The translations under genes were made by a program, and so were the position numbers. Below, piece after piece: positions 1-7,725 of a DNA stretch of 64,000 nt (positions are counted from its first letter, which is position 1; every line of letters starts with the position of its first letter). This DNA comes from Nakamurella lactea DSM 19367 (GTDB lineage Bacteria > Actinomycetota > Actinomycetes > Mycobacteriales > Nakamurellaceae), in assembly GCF_000426645.1 (NCBI RefSeq), contig NZ_AUFT01000001.1, forward strand, positions 620,001 through 684,000, given 5' to 3'. The notes under the pieces were generated by a model. The model made no database searches and was not told the DNA's origin. It was given only the letters and a program-made list of their open reading frames with translations.

Positions 1-2
1 CG

Positions 3-1145
3 GAGATCGTCGCCGATCGCCTCCGGAAGTCCGGGTACGACGTGACCAGCGGCATCGGTCGGACCGGTGTGGTCGGAATCCTCAAGAACGGGTCAGGGCC
101 GACCGCGTTGCTGCGCGCGGACATGGATGCACTGCCGGTCAAGGAGGACACCGGCCTGGACTACGCCAGCACCGCGACCGCGACCGACGGGAGCGGCAAG
201 ACGGTCCCGGTCGACCATGCCTGCGGGCACGACCTGCACACCACGTGTCTGCTCGGTGCCGCCGACGTGCTCGCTCAGGATCGGGCGAGTTGGGCCGGCA
301 CCTTGCTCGTGGTGTTCCAGCCCGCCGAGGAACTCGGCAGTGGCGCGCAGGCGATGGTGGACGACGGACTGTACGACCGATTCCCCAAGCCCGACATCGT
401 CCTCGGCCAGCACGTGGCACCGCTGCCGGCGGGAAAGATCGCTGGCCACCCCGGAGCCTCCTATGCGGGATCGGATTCGCTGCGGGTCCGACTGATCGGA
501 CGAGGGGCGCACGGCTCCATGCCGCAGGCGTCGATCGACCCGATCGTGATGGCCGCGGAGACGGTGCTACGTCTCCAGACTGTCATTTCCCGTGAGATCC
601 CGAGTACCGCGACAGCCGTCTTGACCGTCGGGTCGATCCACGCCGGTGACGCGGCGAACGTCATCCCCGGCGAGGCCGAGTTGCAGCTCAACATCCGCAG
701 CTACACCGACGACGTTCGGCAGCGCATCCTCGGCGCGGTCGACCGGATCGTCCGGGGCGAGGCCTCGACGGCGGGCGCCACCGAGGAGCCAACCATCACC
801 GAGATCGAACGGTTCCCCGTCGTCATCAACGATCCAGCCGCTTTGGCCCGGACGCTGGACACGTTTGCTGCGTGGTTGGGGGCCGACAACATCCTGGACC
901 CCGGTGCGGGAGCGGGCAGCGAGGATGTGGGCATCCTGGCGACGGCGGCGGGTGCGCCGCTGTCGTACTGGCTGCTCGGCGGCACCGACCCGTCGCTGTT
1001 CACCACCGGCGACATGAACGATCCCGCGCTGCTCACGGTGCCGTCGAACCATTCGCCGCACTACGCGCCGGTGATCGACCCCACCCTGGCGAACGGGGTC
1101 ACCGCGCTCGTCGCCGCGACCCGGACGTGGCTGCCGGCCTCTTAG
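3..1145 (+). CDS. M20-family amidohydrolase (N-acyl amino acid / hippurate hydrolase-like), 5' truncated
   Basis: A zinc-dependent amidohydrolase of peptidase family M20 that would release an amino acid from an N-acyl conjugate; the substrate cannot be read from sequence. The reading frame is open from base 3, so the true start lies before the window; the GTG at 42 is internal. Family signatures are in order: LRADMDALPV, the metal-site block HACGHDLHTT, the catalytic QPAEE block, a GQHV histidine, HGSMP at the lid/dimerisation domain, and the C-terminal metal histidine in NHSPHYAP. Only the first few dozen residues are missing. It converges on the dehydrogenase genes on the other strand with about 20 bases between them. 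Family assignment is firm; specificity is unknown. Confidence 0.9.
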   Translation, partial: EIVADRLRKSGYDVTSGIGRTGVVGILKNGSGPTALLRADMDALPVKEDTGLDYASTATATDGSGKTVPVDHACGHDLHTTCLLGAADVLAQDRASWAGTLLVVFQPAEELGSGAQAMVDDGLYDRFPKPDIVLGQHVAPLPAGKIAGHPGASYAGSDSLRVRLIGRGAHGSMPQASIDPIVMAAETVLRLQTVISREIPSTATAVLTVGSIHAGDAANVIPGEAELQLNIRSYTDDVRQRILGAVDRIVRGEASTAGATEEPTITEIERFPVVINDPAALARTLDTFAAWLGADNILDPGAGAGSEDVGILATAAGAPLSYWLLGGTDPSLFTTGDMNDPALLTVPSNHSPHYAPVIDPTLANGVTALVAATRTWLPAS

Positions 1146-1165
1146 GGCGATCCGCTGCCCGGGAG

Positions 1166-1399
1166 TCAGTCGATCCTGGCGATCACCGTCCCCTGGCTGA
1201 CCTCGCTCTCCTCCGCCACCAGCAGATGGATCACCCCGGCAACCGGCGCCACCACCTCGGCATCCACCTTGTCCATCTGCACCTCGGCCAGCAGCGTCTC
1301 GGCGGCGACCTGCTGCCCGTCGGTGACGTACCAGGTGGAGAGCAACCCGGTGGCTTCCTGTTTCTCCTGCGAGAGCACCGGGAACACGACGTCCGTCAC
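1166..1399 (-). CDS. Free-standing lipoyl (biotinyl/lipoyl attachment) domain protein
   Basis: A 77-residue protein made of one lipoyl-type domain. The attachment lysine sits in EVQMDKVDAEV (about K44) at the hairpin tip, followed by the second half-barrel APVAGVIHLLV. In full-size enzymes this domain is the N-terminus of the E2 acyltransferase; here no catalytic or E1/E3-binding domain follows. It starts with GTG, whose last bases overlap the stop of the E1 beta gene (GTGA), so it should be translationally coupled and serve as a carrier for that dehydrogenase. Lipoyl is favoured over biotin because the motif is MDKVDAEV rather than AMKM and because E1 genes adjoin it. The E2 acyltransferase must be encoded elsewhere. 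Confidence 0.85.
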   Translation of the reverse strand: MTDVVFPVLSQEKQEATGLLSTWYVTDGQQVAAETLLAEVQMDKVDAEVVAPVAGVIHLLVAEESEVSQGTVIARID

Positions 1400-2430
1400 G
1401 CCATCACCGCCCTGATCGCAGCAGCGATCCGGTCCTGGCGCGGCAGTGCCGCGTACTCCAATGCCCTGGCATACGGGATCGGCACGTCCGGCACCGCCAC
1501 CCGCTGCACCGGTGCGCGCAGCATGCCGGGATCGACATCGGTGACGGTGGAGGCGATCTCGGCCGATAGTCCGAACGAGAGATAGTCCTCGTCCACCACC
1601 ACCAGCCGGCCGGTCTTGCTCACCGAATCCAGGACTGCCTGCCGGTCCAGCGGCACCAGCGACCGCAGGTCGATCACCTCGGCGTCGATCCCGCTGCCGG
1701 CGAGTTCGTCGGCCACGTCCAGGCAGTGGTGTACCGACAAGGAGACCGTGACAACTGTTACGTCGCTTCCTTCCCGCACCACGTTGGCCTTGCCGATCGG
1801 CACCAGATACTCGCCCTCTGGCACCACATCGATCGACCGGCGGTTCTTCGACATCCACGGCAGTCCCATCACCCCCTTGTGGAACATGTAGACCACCGGC
1901 GAATCGTCCCGGATCGCCGACGCCATCAGTCCTTTCGCGTCCGCCGGGTTCGATGGCACCACCACCTTCATGCCGGGCAGATGGGCGAACGTGCCCCACA
2001 GGCACTGCGAGTGCTGGGCGCCGTCGGAGTAGCCGCCGCCGACGGCGGTGGCCAGCACCATCGGGACCTTCACGTTGCCGCCGGATTCGTAGTGGATCTT
2101 GGCCATGTGGTTGTAGATCTGGTCGAAGCAGACCCCCATGAAGTCGACGAACATCAGCTCGGCGATCGGCCGCAGGCCCTCGGTGGCCGCGCCGATGGCC
2201 AGCCCGATGAAGGCGGTCTCCGAGATCGGGGTGTCCAGGATCCGGTCGGGGCCGAACTGCTTACCCAGCCCGGTGGTCGAGGAGAAGATGCCGCCGTAGG
2301 CATCGACGTCCTCGCCGAGGTAGATGACATTCGGGTCGCGCTCCATCTCCAGCGCGATCGCCTCCACCATCGCCTTCGAGGTGGACAACCGCCGTTCGGC
2401 GGCCGGTGTCGCGGTTTCCGTTGTCGTCAT
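1396..2430 (-). CDS. 2-oxoacid (pyruvate/branched-chain/acetoin-type) dehydrogenase E1 component, beta subunit
   Basis: The 344-residue protein has the transketolase pyrimidine-binding fold and C-terminal transketolase domain of E1 beta subunits. Signs are YLGEDVDAYGG near the N-terminus, DTPISETAFIGLAIGAA, AELMFVDFMG and the C-terminal VVDEDYLSFG. With E1 alpha it forms a heterotetramer that decarboxylates a 2-oxoacid (or cleaves acetoin) using thiamine diphosphate and passes the acyl group to a lipoyl arm. It begins 5 bases after the E1 alpha stop and overlaps the lipoyl gene by 4 bases, so all three genes form one unit. The substrate is not decidable: acetoin, pyruvate and branched-chain enzymes share these motifs. 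Confidence 0.9.
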   Translation of the reverse strand: MTTTETATPAAERRLSTSKAMVEAIALEMERDPNVIYLGEDVDAYGGIFSSTTGLGKQFGPDRILDTPISETAFIGLAIGAATEGLRPIAELMFVDFMGVCFDQIYNHMAKIHYESGGNVKVPMVLATAVGGGYSDGAQHSQCLWGTFAHLPGMKVVVPSNPADAKGLMASAIRDDSPVVYMFHKGVMGLPWMSKNRRSIDVVPEGEYLVPIGKANVVREGSDVTVVTVSLSVHHCLDVADELAGSGIDAEVIDLRSLVPLDRQAVLDSVSKTGRLVVVDEDYLSFGLSAEIASTVTDVDPGMLRAPVQRVAVPDVPIPYARALEYAALPRQDRIAAAIRAVMA

Positions 2431-2435
2431 GGCGA

Positions 2436-3491
2436 TCAGTCCTCTTCGGCGTTGTCGAGGGCCGAGTCGGCGTTGTCGAGGGCCGAGTCGGCGAAGATGT
2501 TGTCGAGCAGGTCTGCTGGGTCCGGTTCCGGGCTGTCCTTGGCGAAGGTGATCGCCGTCTCCACCCGCTCCGACGCCTGCCCCTTGATCCGGCTGACGTC
2601 ATCGGACGTCAGCACCCCGGCGTCGATCAGAACCGTTTCGTAGCGCGGGATCGGGTCCCAGCTCGGTACCTCGACCAGTTCGGGGCGGTAGCCCTGGGCA
2701 TCGCCCTCGAAATGTCCCAACAGCCGCAGTGTGCGCACCTCGATCAGGCTCGGGCCTTCGCCGGCACGGGCCCGCCGGACGGCCTCGCCGGCCGCCGCGT
2801 GCACGGCCTCGACGTCGTTGCCCTCGACGGTGACGCCCGGCATGCCGTAGCCGGACGCGCGGTCGGCGTTCGAGGCGACAGCGGTGGACTTACTGCGCGG
2901 CACCGAGATCGCCCATTCGTTGTCCTCGATCACGAACACCACCGGCAAGTTCCACAGCGCGGCCAGGTTCAGCGACTCGTGGAAAGCACCCTGATTGGCC
3001 GCGCCCTCGCCGACCACCGACACCGCGATGTGGTTGCCGCCCTTGCGTTTGAAGGCGAACGCCATGCCGAGCGCCGGCGGCGCACCCTCGGCGATGATGC
3101 CCGAGCAGGAGAAGTGGGTGTCCGGGTCGAACAGGTGCATGTGACCGCCCCTGCCCTTGCCGAAGCCGGTTGTCCTGCCGAAGATCTCGGCGGCCATCTT
3201 GTTCAGGTCCATCCCGTGCGCGATGGCGAAATGGTGCGGCCGGTGGGTGGCCGTCACCGCGTCGTCCGTGGTCAGGTGGGCGCAGACACCGGCGGCGACC
3301 GGCTCCTGGCCGCTGGACAGGTGCATCTCACCGGGCACCAGACCCTTGCCGATGTCGAATCCTGGCCCCTTGTCGGCGTGGTACTCGCGCAGGATCGCAT
3401 CCTCGAAGGTCCTCGAGAGCACCATCGTCGCGTACAGCTCCTGCCGGTCCTGCGCGCTCAGGGTGCCCGGGTTACTGGTGGTCGCCGTCAT
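2436..3491 (-). CDS. 2-oxoacid dehydrogenase E1 component, alpha subunit
   Basis: A thiamine-diphosphate-binding E1 alpha subunit of 351 residues. The cofactor motif runs from VGEGAANQGAFHESLN to the VFVIEDN strand, and GRGGHMHLF is the phosphorylation-loop region typical of pyruvate/acetoin E1 alpha. I chose the ATG at 3491 (MTATTSNPG) because the 28 in-frame residues upstream are low-complexity Arg/Gly-rich sequence and conserved E1 sequence begins about 15 residues after this ATG. Just before the stop the gene carries a 21-base duplication that doubles the peptide ADSALDN, an unusual acidic tail. It is the first gene of the E1 alpha-E1 beta-lipoyl unit; the IclR gene lies upstream on the same strand and may control it. 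Confidence 0.9.
   Translation of the reverse strand: MTATTSNPGTLSAQDRQELYATMVLSRTFEDAILREYHADKGPGFDIGKGLVPGEMHLSSGQEPVAAGVCAHLTTDDAVTATHRPHHFAIAHGMDLNKMAAEIFGRTTGFGKGRGGHMHLFDPDTHFSCSGIIAEGAPPALGMAFAFKRKGGNHIAVSVVGEGAANQGAFHESLNLAALWNLPVVFVIEDNEWAISVPRSKSTAVASNADRASGYGMPGVTVEGNDVEAVHAAAGEAVRRARAGEGPSLIEVRTLRLLGHFEGDAQGYRPELVEVPSWDPIPRYETVLIDAGVLTSDDVSRIKGQASERVETAITFAKDSPEPDPADLLDNIFADSALDNADSALDNAEED
2451..2492. repeat. 21-bp tandem duplication in the 3' end of the E1 alpha gene
   Basis: Two perfect copies of a 21-base unit (2451-2471 and 2472-2492) lie at the very end of the E1 alpha gene. They keep the frame and duplicate seven residues of the acidic C-terminus. This looks like a recent slippage event. 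Confidence 0.9.
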
Positions 3492-3664
3492 CGCGCCCGC
3501 CTCTCTGCCTCGGATCGCCGACCGCCGGTGCGGTCGACCTCCCTGCAGAGTGGCCAGCCAGGCACGCACGGGCAACGGCGGGATTCAAGATGGTGGAACT
3601 GGGCCGGCCGTACCCGGCCCGGCCCGGCTCGACCTGTCCGGCGCGGCCCGATCAACGGTCGAGA

Positions 3665-4402
3665 TCAGGCGCTGTCGGCGAGTTCCAGCAGCCGAGCCGC
3701 CCTGGTCAATGCCGTCAGCCCGCTGCTGACGGACTGCAGCCGGCCGGCCGGTACCGAGATCGCCACCGCTCCGGCACCGGTCCTGGTCCGGATCGGCACC
3801 GCGACGCACGCGATACCCAGCGTGTACTCCTCGCGGTCGACGACGAGCCCGTCGCCGGCCGCCAGCTCGGATTCCAGCCGTGCCGGATCGGTGTGGGTGC
3901 GAGGGGTGAGATCCACCAGCCGATGCTCGGCCAGGAATCCGCGTCGCTGGTCGATCGGCAGCACGGAGAGCACCGCCTTGCCGATCGCGGTGGCGTGCGC
4001 CGCGTCCTGCAGGCCGACCCACAGGTCGGCCCGTGGCGCTTCCGGCGAGTCGACGATGTCGACGATCCGGATCGTGCCGTCGGCATATTCGGCCCAATAG
4101 GCGGCCGCGTGCAGGTCCGCGTGCACCGTCCGCAGGATCTGCCGACCACGGCTGCGGCCGACGCCGGTGCCGCCTGGCTGGCCGAGCCGACCGGCGTGAT
4201 CGCCGAGCAGGTAGCCGTCGGGATCCCGGACCAGATAGCCCTCGTGCACCAGGGTGCGCAGCAGGTTGTAGGTGGTGCCGAGGGGCAGGCCGGTGAGCCT
4301 GGACAACCGCTTGGCCGTCACCGGAGCCCCGGCACTGCCGACCAGATCCAGCAGGTCGAGGGCACGCACCACCGACTGGATGAGAGTTGGCTGCATCGTC
4401 AT
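3665..4402 (-). CDS. IclR-family transcriptional regulator
   Basis: A 245-residue IclR-type regulator. The N-terminal winged helix-turn-helix spans about residues 7-65 (RALDLLDLVG, TAKRLSRLTGLPLGTTYNLL), followed by the IclR effector domain with the hallmark DAAHATAIGKAVLS and LGIACVAVPI segments. The ATG at 4402 is preceded by GGGAG at a good distance, so it is preferred over the GTG two codons upstream. The gene is divergent from an amidohydrolase and upstream of the dehydrogenase unit, so either may be its target. Paired inverted repeats in the divergent intergenic region (4440-4468) are plausible operators. The ligand is unknown. Confidence 0.9.
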   Translation of the reverse strand: MTMQPTLIQSVVRALDLLDLVGSAGAPVTAKRLSRLTGLPLGTTYNLLRTLVHEGYLVRDPDGYLLGDHAGRLGQPGGTGVGRSRGRQILRTVHADLHAAAYWAEYADGTIRIVDIVDSPEAPRADLWVGLQDAAHATAIGKAVLSVLPIDQRRGFLAEHRLVDLTPRTHTDPARLESELAAGDGLVVDREEYTLGIACVAVPIRTRTGAGAVAISVPAGRLQSVSSGLTALTRAARLLELADSA

Positions 4403-4439
4403 CGACACTCCCGCGCCGTCGTTCCGCCCACTGTATCCC

Positions 4440-4468
4440 GGTGTGACCGACACCACGGACGCACCGTG
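4440..4468. promoter_or_regulatory. Two adjacent 5-N5-5 inverted repeats, candidate IclR operator
   Basis: In the 141-base divergent gap, GGTGT-N5-ACACC (4440-4454) directly abuts CACGG-N5-CCGTG (4454-4468). Two tandem 15-base dyads between an IclR gene and a divergent target fit the paired dyads bound by IclR-type tetramers. This is inference from position and symmetry only; no consensus for this regulator is known. Confidence 0.4.
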
Positions 4469-4543
4469 CGGGCAGCGATCCGGGCGCCGTCGTAGCGCCG
4501 CCCGGCTCCCGTCCGCCGAACCCGCGGTGGCAGGGTGAACGGC

Positions 4544-5722
4544 ATGACGATTGTTGCGATCACCGGTGGCCATGTTGTTCCGATCGAGGGCGAGCCGTTC
4601 GACGGCACCGTCGTGCTGACGGACGGGGTGATCTCCGCGCTCGGGCCCGACGTACCGGCACCCGACGGCGCCGAGGTGATCGACGCCGCCGGTCAGTGGG
4701 TGCTCCCCGGTTTCCTCGATGCGCACACCCACCTGGGCGTGCACGAGGAGGCCGAGGGCTGGGCCGGGCAGGACACCAACGAGATGACAGACCCGGTCAC
4801 CGCTCAGGTGCGGGCGCTGGATGCGATCAACCCGGCCGAGATCGGCTTCACCGATGCCTTGTCCGGCGGCGTCACCGCCGTCTGCGTCAATCCCGGATCC
4901 GGCAACGTGATCGGCGGCCTGTGCGTTGCCATCCACACCAGCGGGCGCACCGTCGACGAGATGGTGCTGAAGTCGCCGGCCGGCCTCAAGTCGGCGCTCG
5001 GCGAGAACCCGAAGCGGGTCTACGGCGACAAGAAGCAGACCCCGTCCACCCGACTGGGCACCGCCGCGGTGCTGCGCAAGGCCTTCGTCGACGCGCAGAA
5101 CTATCAGGCGAAGCTGGCCAATGCTGCCGGCTCCGAGGACGACCCGAAGCAGTTCGACGGACGCGACCTCAAGCTGGAGGCCCTGGTCTCGGTGCTCAAC
5201 AAGGAGATCCCGTGGCGCCAGCACAGCCATCGGGCCGACGACATCGCTACCGCGTTGCGGGTGGCCGACGAGTTCGGTTACGACCTGGTGATCGACCACG
5301 GCACCGAAGCCCACCTGATCGCGGATCTGTTGGCGGACAAGAACATCCCGGTGCTGATCGGCCCGCTGTTCACCACCCGCAGCAAGGTGGAGCTGCGCAA
5401 CAGGTCGCTGGCCAATCCCGGCAAGCTGGCCGCCGCCGGCGTGGAGATCTCGATCATCACCGACCACCCGGTGGTACCGATCCACTTCCTGATCCACCAG
5501 GCGACCCTGGCGGTCAAGGAGGGCCTGGATCCGGTGATCGCGTTGCGGGCCATCACCATCAACCCGGCGAAGGTGATGGGCGTTGCCGACCAGGTCGGCT
5601 CGTTGGAGGTCGGAAAGCTCGGCGACGTCGTGCTCTGGTCCGGCGATCCACTGGACGTGATGCAGCGGGCGTTGCGGGTCTTCATCCGCGGCGAGCAGGT
5701 CTACACCCACCAACCGCAGTGA
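4544..5722 (+). CDS. Amidohydrolase (imidazolonepropionase-related, metal-dependent hydrolase superfamily)
   Basis: A 392-residue TIM-barrel amidohydrolase. Visible features are the N-terminal beta-sandwich strand ending DAAGQWVLPGFLDAHTH with the HxH metal pair, the histidine in WRQHSHRADDI, the histidine in VIDHGTEAHLIADLL, and the metal-site aspartate/histidine in IITDHPVVPIHFL. A C-terminal NPAKVMGV...LGDVVLW segment closes the sandwich. These match cyclic-amide hydrolases (imidazolonepropionase and relatives); the substrate is unknown. I prefer the ATG at 4544, which has AGGG eight bases upstream; a GTG at 4535 would add three residues. The gene is divergent from the IclR regulator. Confidence 0.88.
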   Translation: MTIVAITGGHVVPIEGEPFDGTVVLTDGVISALGPDVPAPDGAEVIDAAGQWVLPGFLDAHTHLGVHEEAEGWAGQDTNEMTDPVTAQVRALDAINPAEIGFTDALSGGVTAVCVNPGSGNVIGGLCVAIHTSGRTVDEMVLKSPAGLKSALGENPKRVYGDKKQTPSTRLGTAAVLRKAFVDAQNYQAKLANAAGSEDDPKQFDGRDLKLEALVSVLNKEIPWRQHSHRADDIATALRVADEFGYDLVIDHGTEAHLIADLLADKNIPVLIGPLFTTRSKVELRNRSLANPGKLAAAGVEISIITDHPVVPIHFLIHQATLAVKEGLDPVIALRAITINPAKVMGVADQVGSLEVGKLGDVVLWSGDPLDVMQRALRVFIRGEQVYTHQPQ

Positions 5723-5744
5723 TCAATGGCCCGGTGCCGGTTGG

Positions 5745-6722
5745 TCAGGCCGGCACCGGGCGTCCGCCCGCCCGATAGTCGGTCGGGCTGACGCCGTACT
5801 CGCGTTTGAACGCGCTGGAGAAGGTGAAGGGGCTGGCGTAGCCGACCCGGCGGGAAACCGCGCCGACGGCCGCGCCCGGATCCGCCAGCAGGTCGGCGGC
5901 CAGCGCCATCCGCCGCCGGGTCAGGTAGCCGATCGGCGCCTCGCCGAGCACGTCGGTGAACCGGCGGGCCAGCGCCGCCCTCGACAGGCCGACTGCGGAC
6001 CCGAGCTCGGCGACCGTCCACGGATGTTCCAGCCGCTCGTCCAGCAACCGGACGGCCCTGCCCACCAACGGATCCTGGCCGGCGGCGAACCACCGCGGGG
6101 CCGCATCGCCGACCCTGGCGAACTGCGCCCGGACCGCGTCGATCACCACTACATCCAGCAATCGGTCGAGCAACGCCTGCTGGCCGGGCAGGTCCCGCAG
6201 GACCTCGGTGGCCAGCAACTGCACTGCCGGGCAACTCCACTCGCCCTTGCGGTGGACCACCAGCCTGGGCAGCGCGTCGACCACCGCCCGGCCCACCTCG
6301 CCAGCCTCCGGGTAGCTGCTGACCAGGAACACGGTCGATCCTGCCGGATCGTTGCCCCAGGTGCGCACTCCCAGATCCATTGACTCGCAAGGGTTGTCGA
6401 GCGGGTCGTCGAGCGGGTCGTCGAGCGGATCGTCGGCGAGGCCACGACTGGTGGCGCCGTTCACTGCGACCGTCGGCCGGGTTCCCGGACGGTCCGCGGC
6501 GGTGTAGGCGGGACCGCGGGTGAGCAGCGCGATGTCCCCGGAGCACAGCTCGACCTGCTCGCCGTCGTCCTCCAGCAGCCACAGCCGCCCGGCGGTCACC
6601 GCGATCAGGGTCAACGCGGCCTCGTCCTCCACCCGCACCGCGAACGGCGGCTCGAAGATCACCCTGAGCAGGAACGCGTCCCTTGCCCGCGGCCCGTTGA
6701 GAAATCCGGTGACGGCATCCAT
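5745..6722 (-). CDS. AraC-family transcriptional regulator with N-terminal cupin domain
   Basis: The 325-residue protein has an N-terminal cupin of the AraC cupin_6 type (FEPPFAVRVEDEAALTLIAV, LCSGDIALLTRGPAYTA) and a C-terminal AraC double helix-turn-helix over about the last 100 residues: PWTVAELGSAVGLSRAALARR and VGYASPFTFSSAFKREYG. It would bind a small ligand and regulate the divergent NmrA-like operon. A 12-base tandem repeat (6391-6438) gives a run of LDDP-type repeats in the linker between cupin and middle region, which looks expanded relative to typical family members. The divergent gap has two ACTATG-centred direct repeats 21 bases apart, the spacing expected of an AraC-type operator. 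Confidence 0.9.
   Translation of the reverse strand: MDAVTGFLNGPRARDAFLLRVIFEPPFAVRVEDEAALTLIAVTAGRLWLLEDDGEQVELCSGDIALLTRGPAYTAADRPGTRPTVAVNGATSRGLADDPLDDPLDDPLDNPCESMDLGVRTWGNDPAGSTVFLVSSYPEAGEVGRAVVDALPRLVVHRKGEWSCPAVQLLATEVLRDLPGQQALLDRLLDVVVIDAVRAQFARVGDAAPRWFAAGQDPLVGRAVRLLDERLEHPWTVAELGSAVGLSRAALARRFTDVLGEAPIGYLTRRRMALAADLLADPGAAVGAVSRRVGYASPFTFSSAFKREYGVSPTDYRAGGRPVPA
6391..6438. repeat. Four 12-bp tandem repeats inside the AraC-family gene
   Basis: Four copies of a 12-base unit (6391-6402, 6403-6414, 6415-6426 and a diverged fourth to 6438) encode repeated Asp-Asp-Pro-Leu in the regulator's linker. Copy number changes would keep the frame, so it may vary between strains. Confidence 0.85.
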
Positions 6723-6763
6723 CGGCCCAGATTAGGGCAGCCAGACACCGATCGCGAGCGTTT

Positions 6764-6802
6764 GCACTATGAAACCGAGCCTTCGGACTATGGTTCGTCT
6801 CC
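6764..6802. promoter_or_regulatory. 21-bp-spaced direct repeats, candidate AraC-type operator
   Basis: Two 18-base sites, 6764-6781 and 6785-6802, share the core ACTATG and further matches (10 of 18 positions) in the same orientation exactly 21 bases apart, two helical turns. They lie between the AraC-type gene and the divergent NmrA-like gene. AraC proteins typically bind such direct repeats. An in-frame ATG at 6769 falls inside the first repeat, which argues that translation starts further downstream at 6826. Confidence 0.5.
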
Positions 6803-6825
6803 CGGGTCGACGATTGACTGGGTCC

Positions 6826-7725
6826 ATGACAACCACGCCGAACACCTCGACCGAATCCGCCCCGGCCTCGCCCGGCCGGCCCCTTCCGGCCCGCCCGATG
6901 CTGATCGCCGGCGGCGCCGGCCACACCGGAAGCCGGGTGGCGGCCCGCCTGATCGCCGCCGGCCAACCGGTCCGGATCGCCTCCAGATCCACCACCGAAA
7001 GACTGGACTGGACCGATCCGTCGACCTGGCCGGCCGCACTGGACGGCACGTCCGCCGCCTTCATCGCCTACTCCCCCGATCTGGCCTTCCCGGGAGTGCC
7101 GGAGATTCTCTTCGGCTTCGCCGAGCGGGCCAGGCAGGCGGGGCTGCGCCAACTGGTACTGCTGTCCGGTCGCGGCGAGCCGGGCGCCAGGGATTCGGTC
7201 GAGGCAGTCAGGGCGGCCGGCGTCCCGACCACTGCGTTGTATTCCGCCTGGTTCGCCCAGAACCTCAGCGAGAGTTTCCTGGTCGAGCAGGTGCTCGCGG
7301 GTGAGATCGCCCTGCCCGCACCGGATGTGGCCGAGCCGTTCGTTGACCTCGACGATCTCGCCGAGGTCGCCGCGCTGTCCCTGACCTCCGACGGACACGC
7401 CGACCGCGACTACCAACTCACCGGACCGGCGGCGCTCACCTTCGCCGAGGCGGGCAGGATGATCGGCGACGCCATCGGCAGCCGAATTCGCTACCGGCCG
7501 GTCAGCCGGGCGCAATTCGCCGCCGCCGGCACGGCCGCGGGTCTGCCCGCTGCCGATGCGAACGGACTCGCCGAGCTGTTCGCCGCGGTCCTCGACGGGC
7601 GGAACAGTCTGCCCAGCACGGACCTTGAGCAGCTGTTGGGCCGGCCGGCCACCGCCTTCGGAGTGTTCGTCGAGCGCGCCGCCGCGGGCGGCGCCTGGAC
7701 CGTCGGGAGCGGAGCCGACGCATGA
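6826..7725 (+). CDS. NmrA-like NAD(P)-binding protein
   Basis: A 299-residue Rossmann-fold protein of the NmrA/atypical short-chain dehydrogenase group. The nucleotide motif is MLIAGGAGHTGSRVAARL, followed by RIASRST at the 2'-phosphate-sensing strand and a C-terminal region FVDLDDLAEVAALSLTSDG typical of NAD(P)H-binding NmrA proteins. Such proteins act as redox sensors or quinone reductases; no substrate can be given. The ATG at 6826 is chosen because the longer start at 6769 lies within the candidate operator. The stop overlaps the next gene by ATGA, so the two are translationally coupled and probably under the divergent AraC regulator. Confidence 0.85.
   Translation: MTTTPNTSTESAPASPGRPLPARPMLIAGGAGHTGSRVAARLIAAGQPVRIASRSTTERLDWTDPSTWPAALDGTSAAFIAYSPDLAFPGVPEILFGFAERARQAGLRQLVLLSGRGEPGARDSVEAVRAAGVPTTALYSAWFAQNLSESFLVEQVLAGEIALPAPDVAEPFVDLDDLAEVAALSLTSDGHADRDYQLTGPAALTFAEAGRMIGDAIGSRIRYRPVSRAQFAAAGTAAGLPAADANGLAELFAAVLDGRNSLPSTDLEQLLGRPATAFGVFVERAAAGGAWTVGSGADA

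Noticed and set aside
3665-5713. A 682-codon minus-strand frame covering the IclR gene and the opposite strand of the amidohydrolase.
   Set aside because: Only the last 245 residues match IclR; the upstream part is antisense shadow of a clear amidohydrolase on the plus strand.
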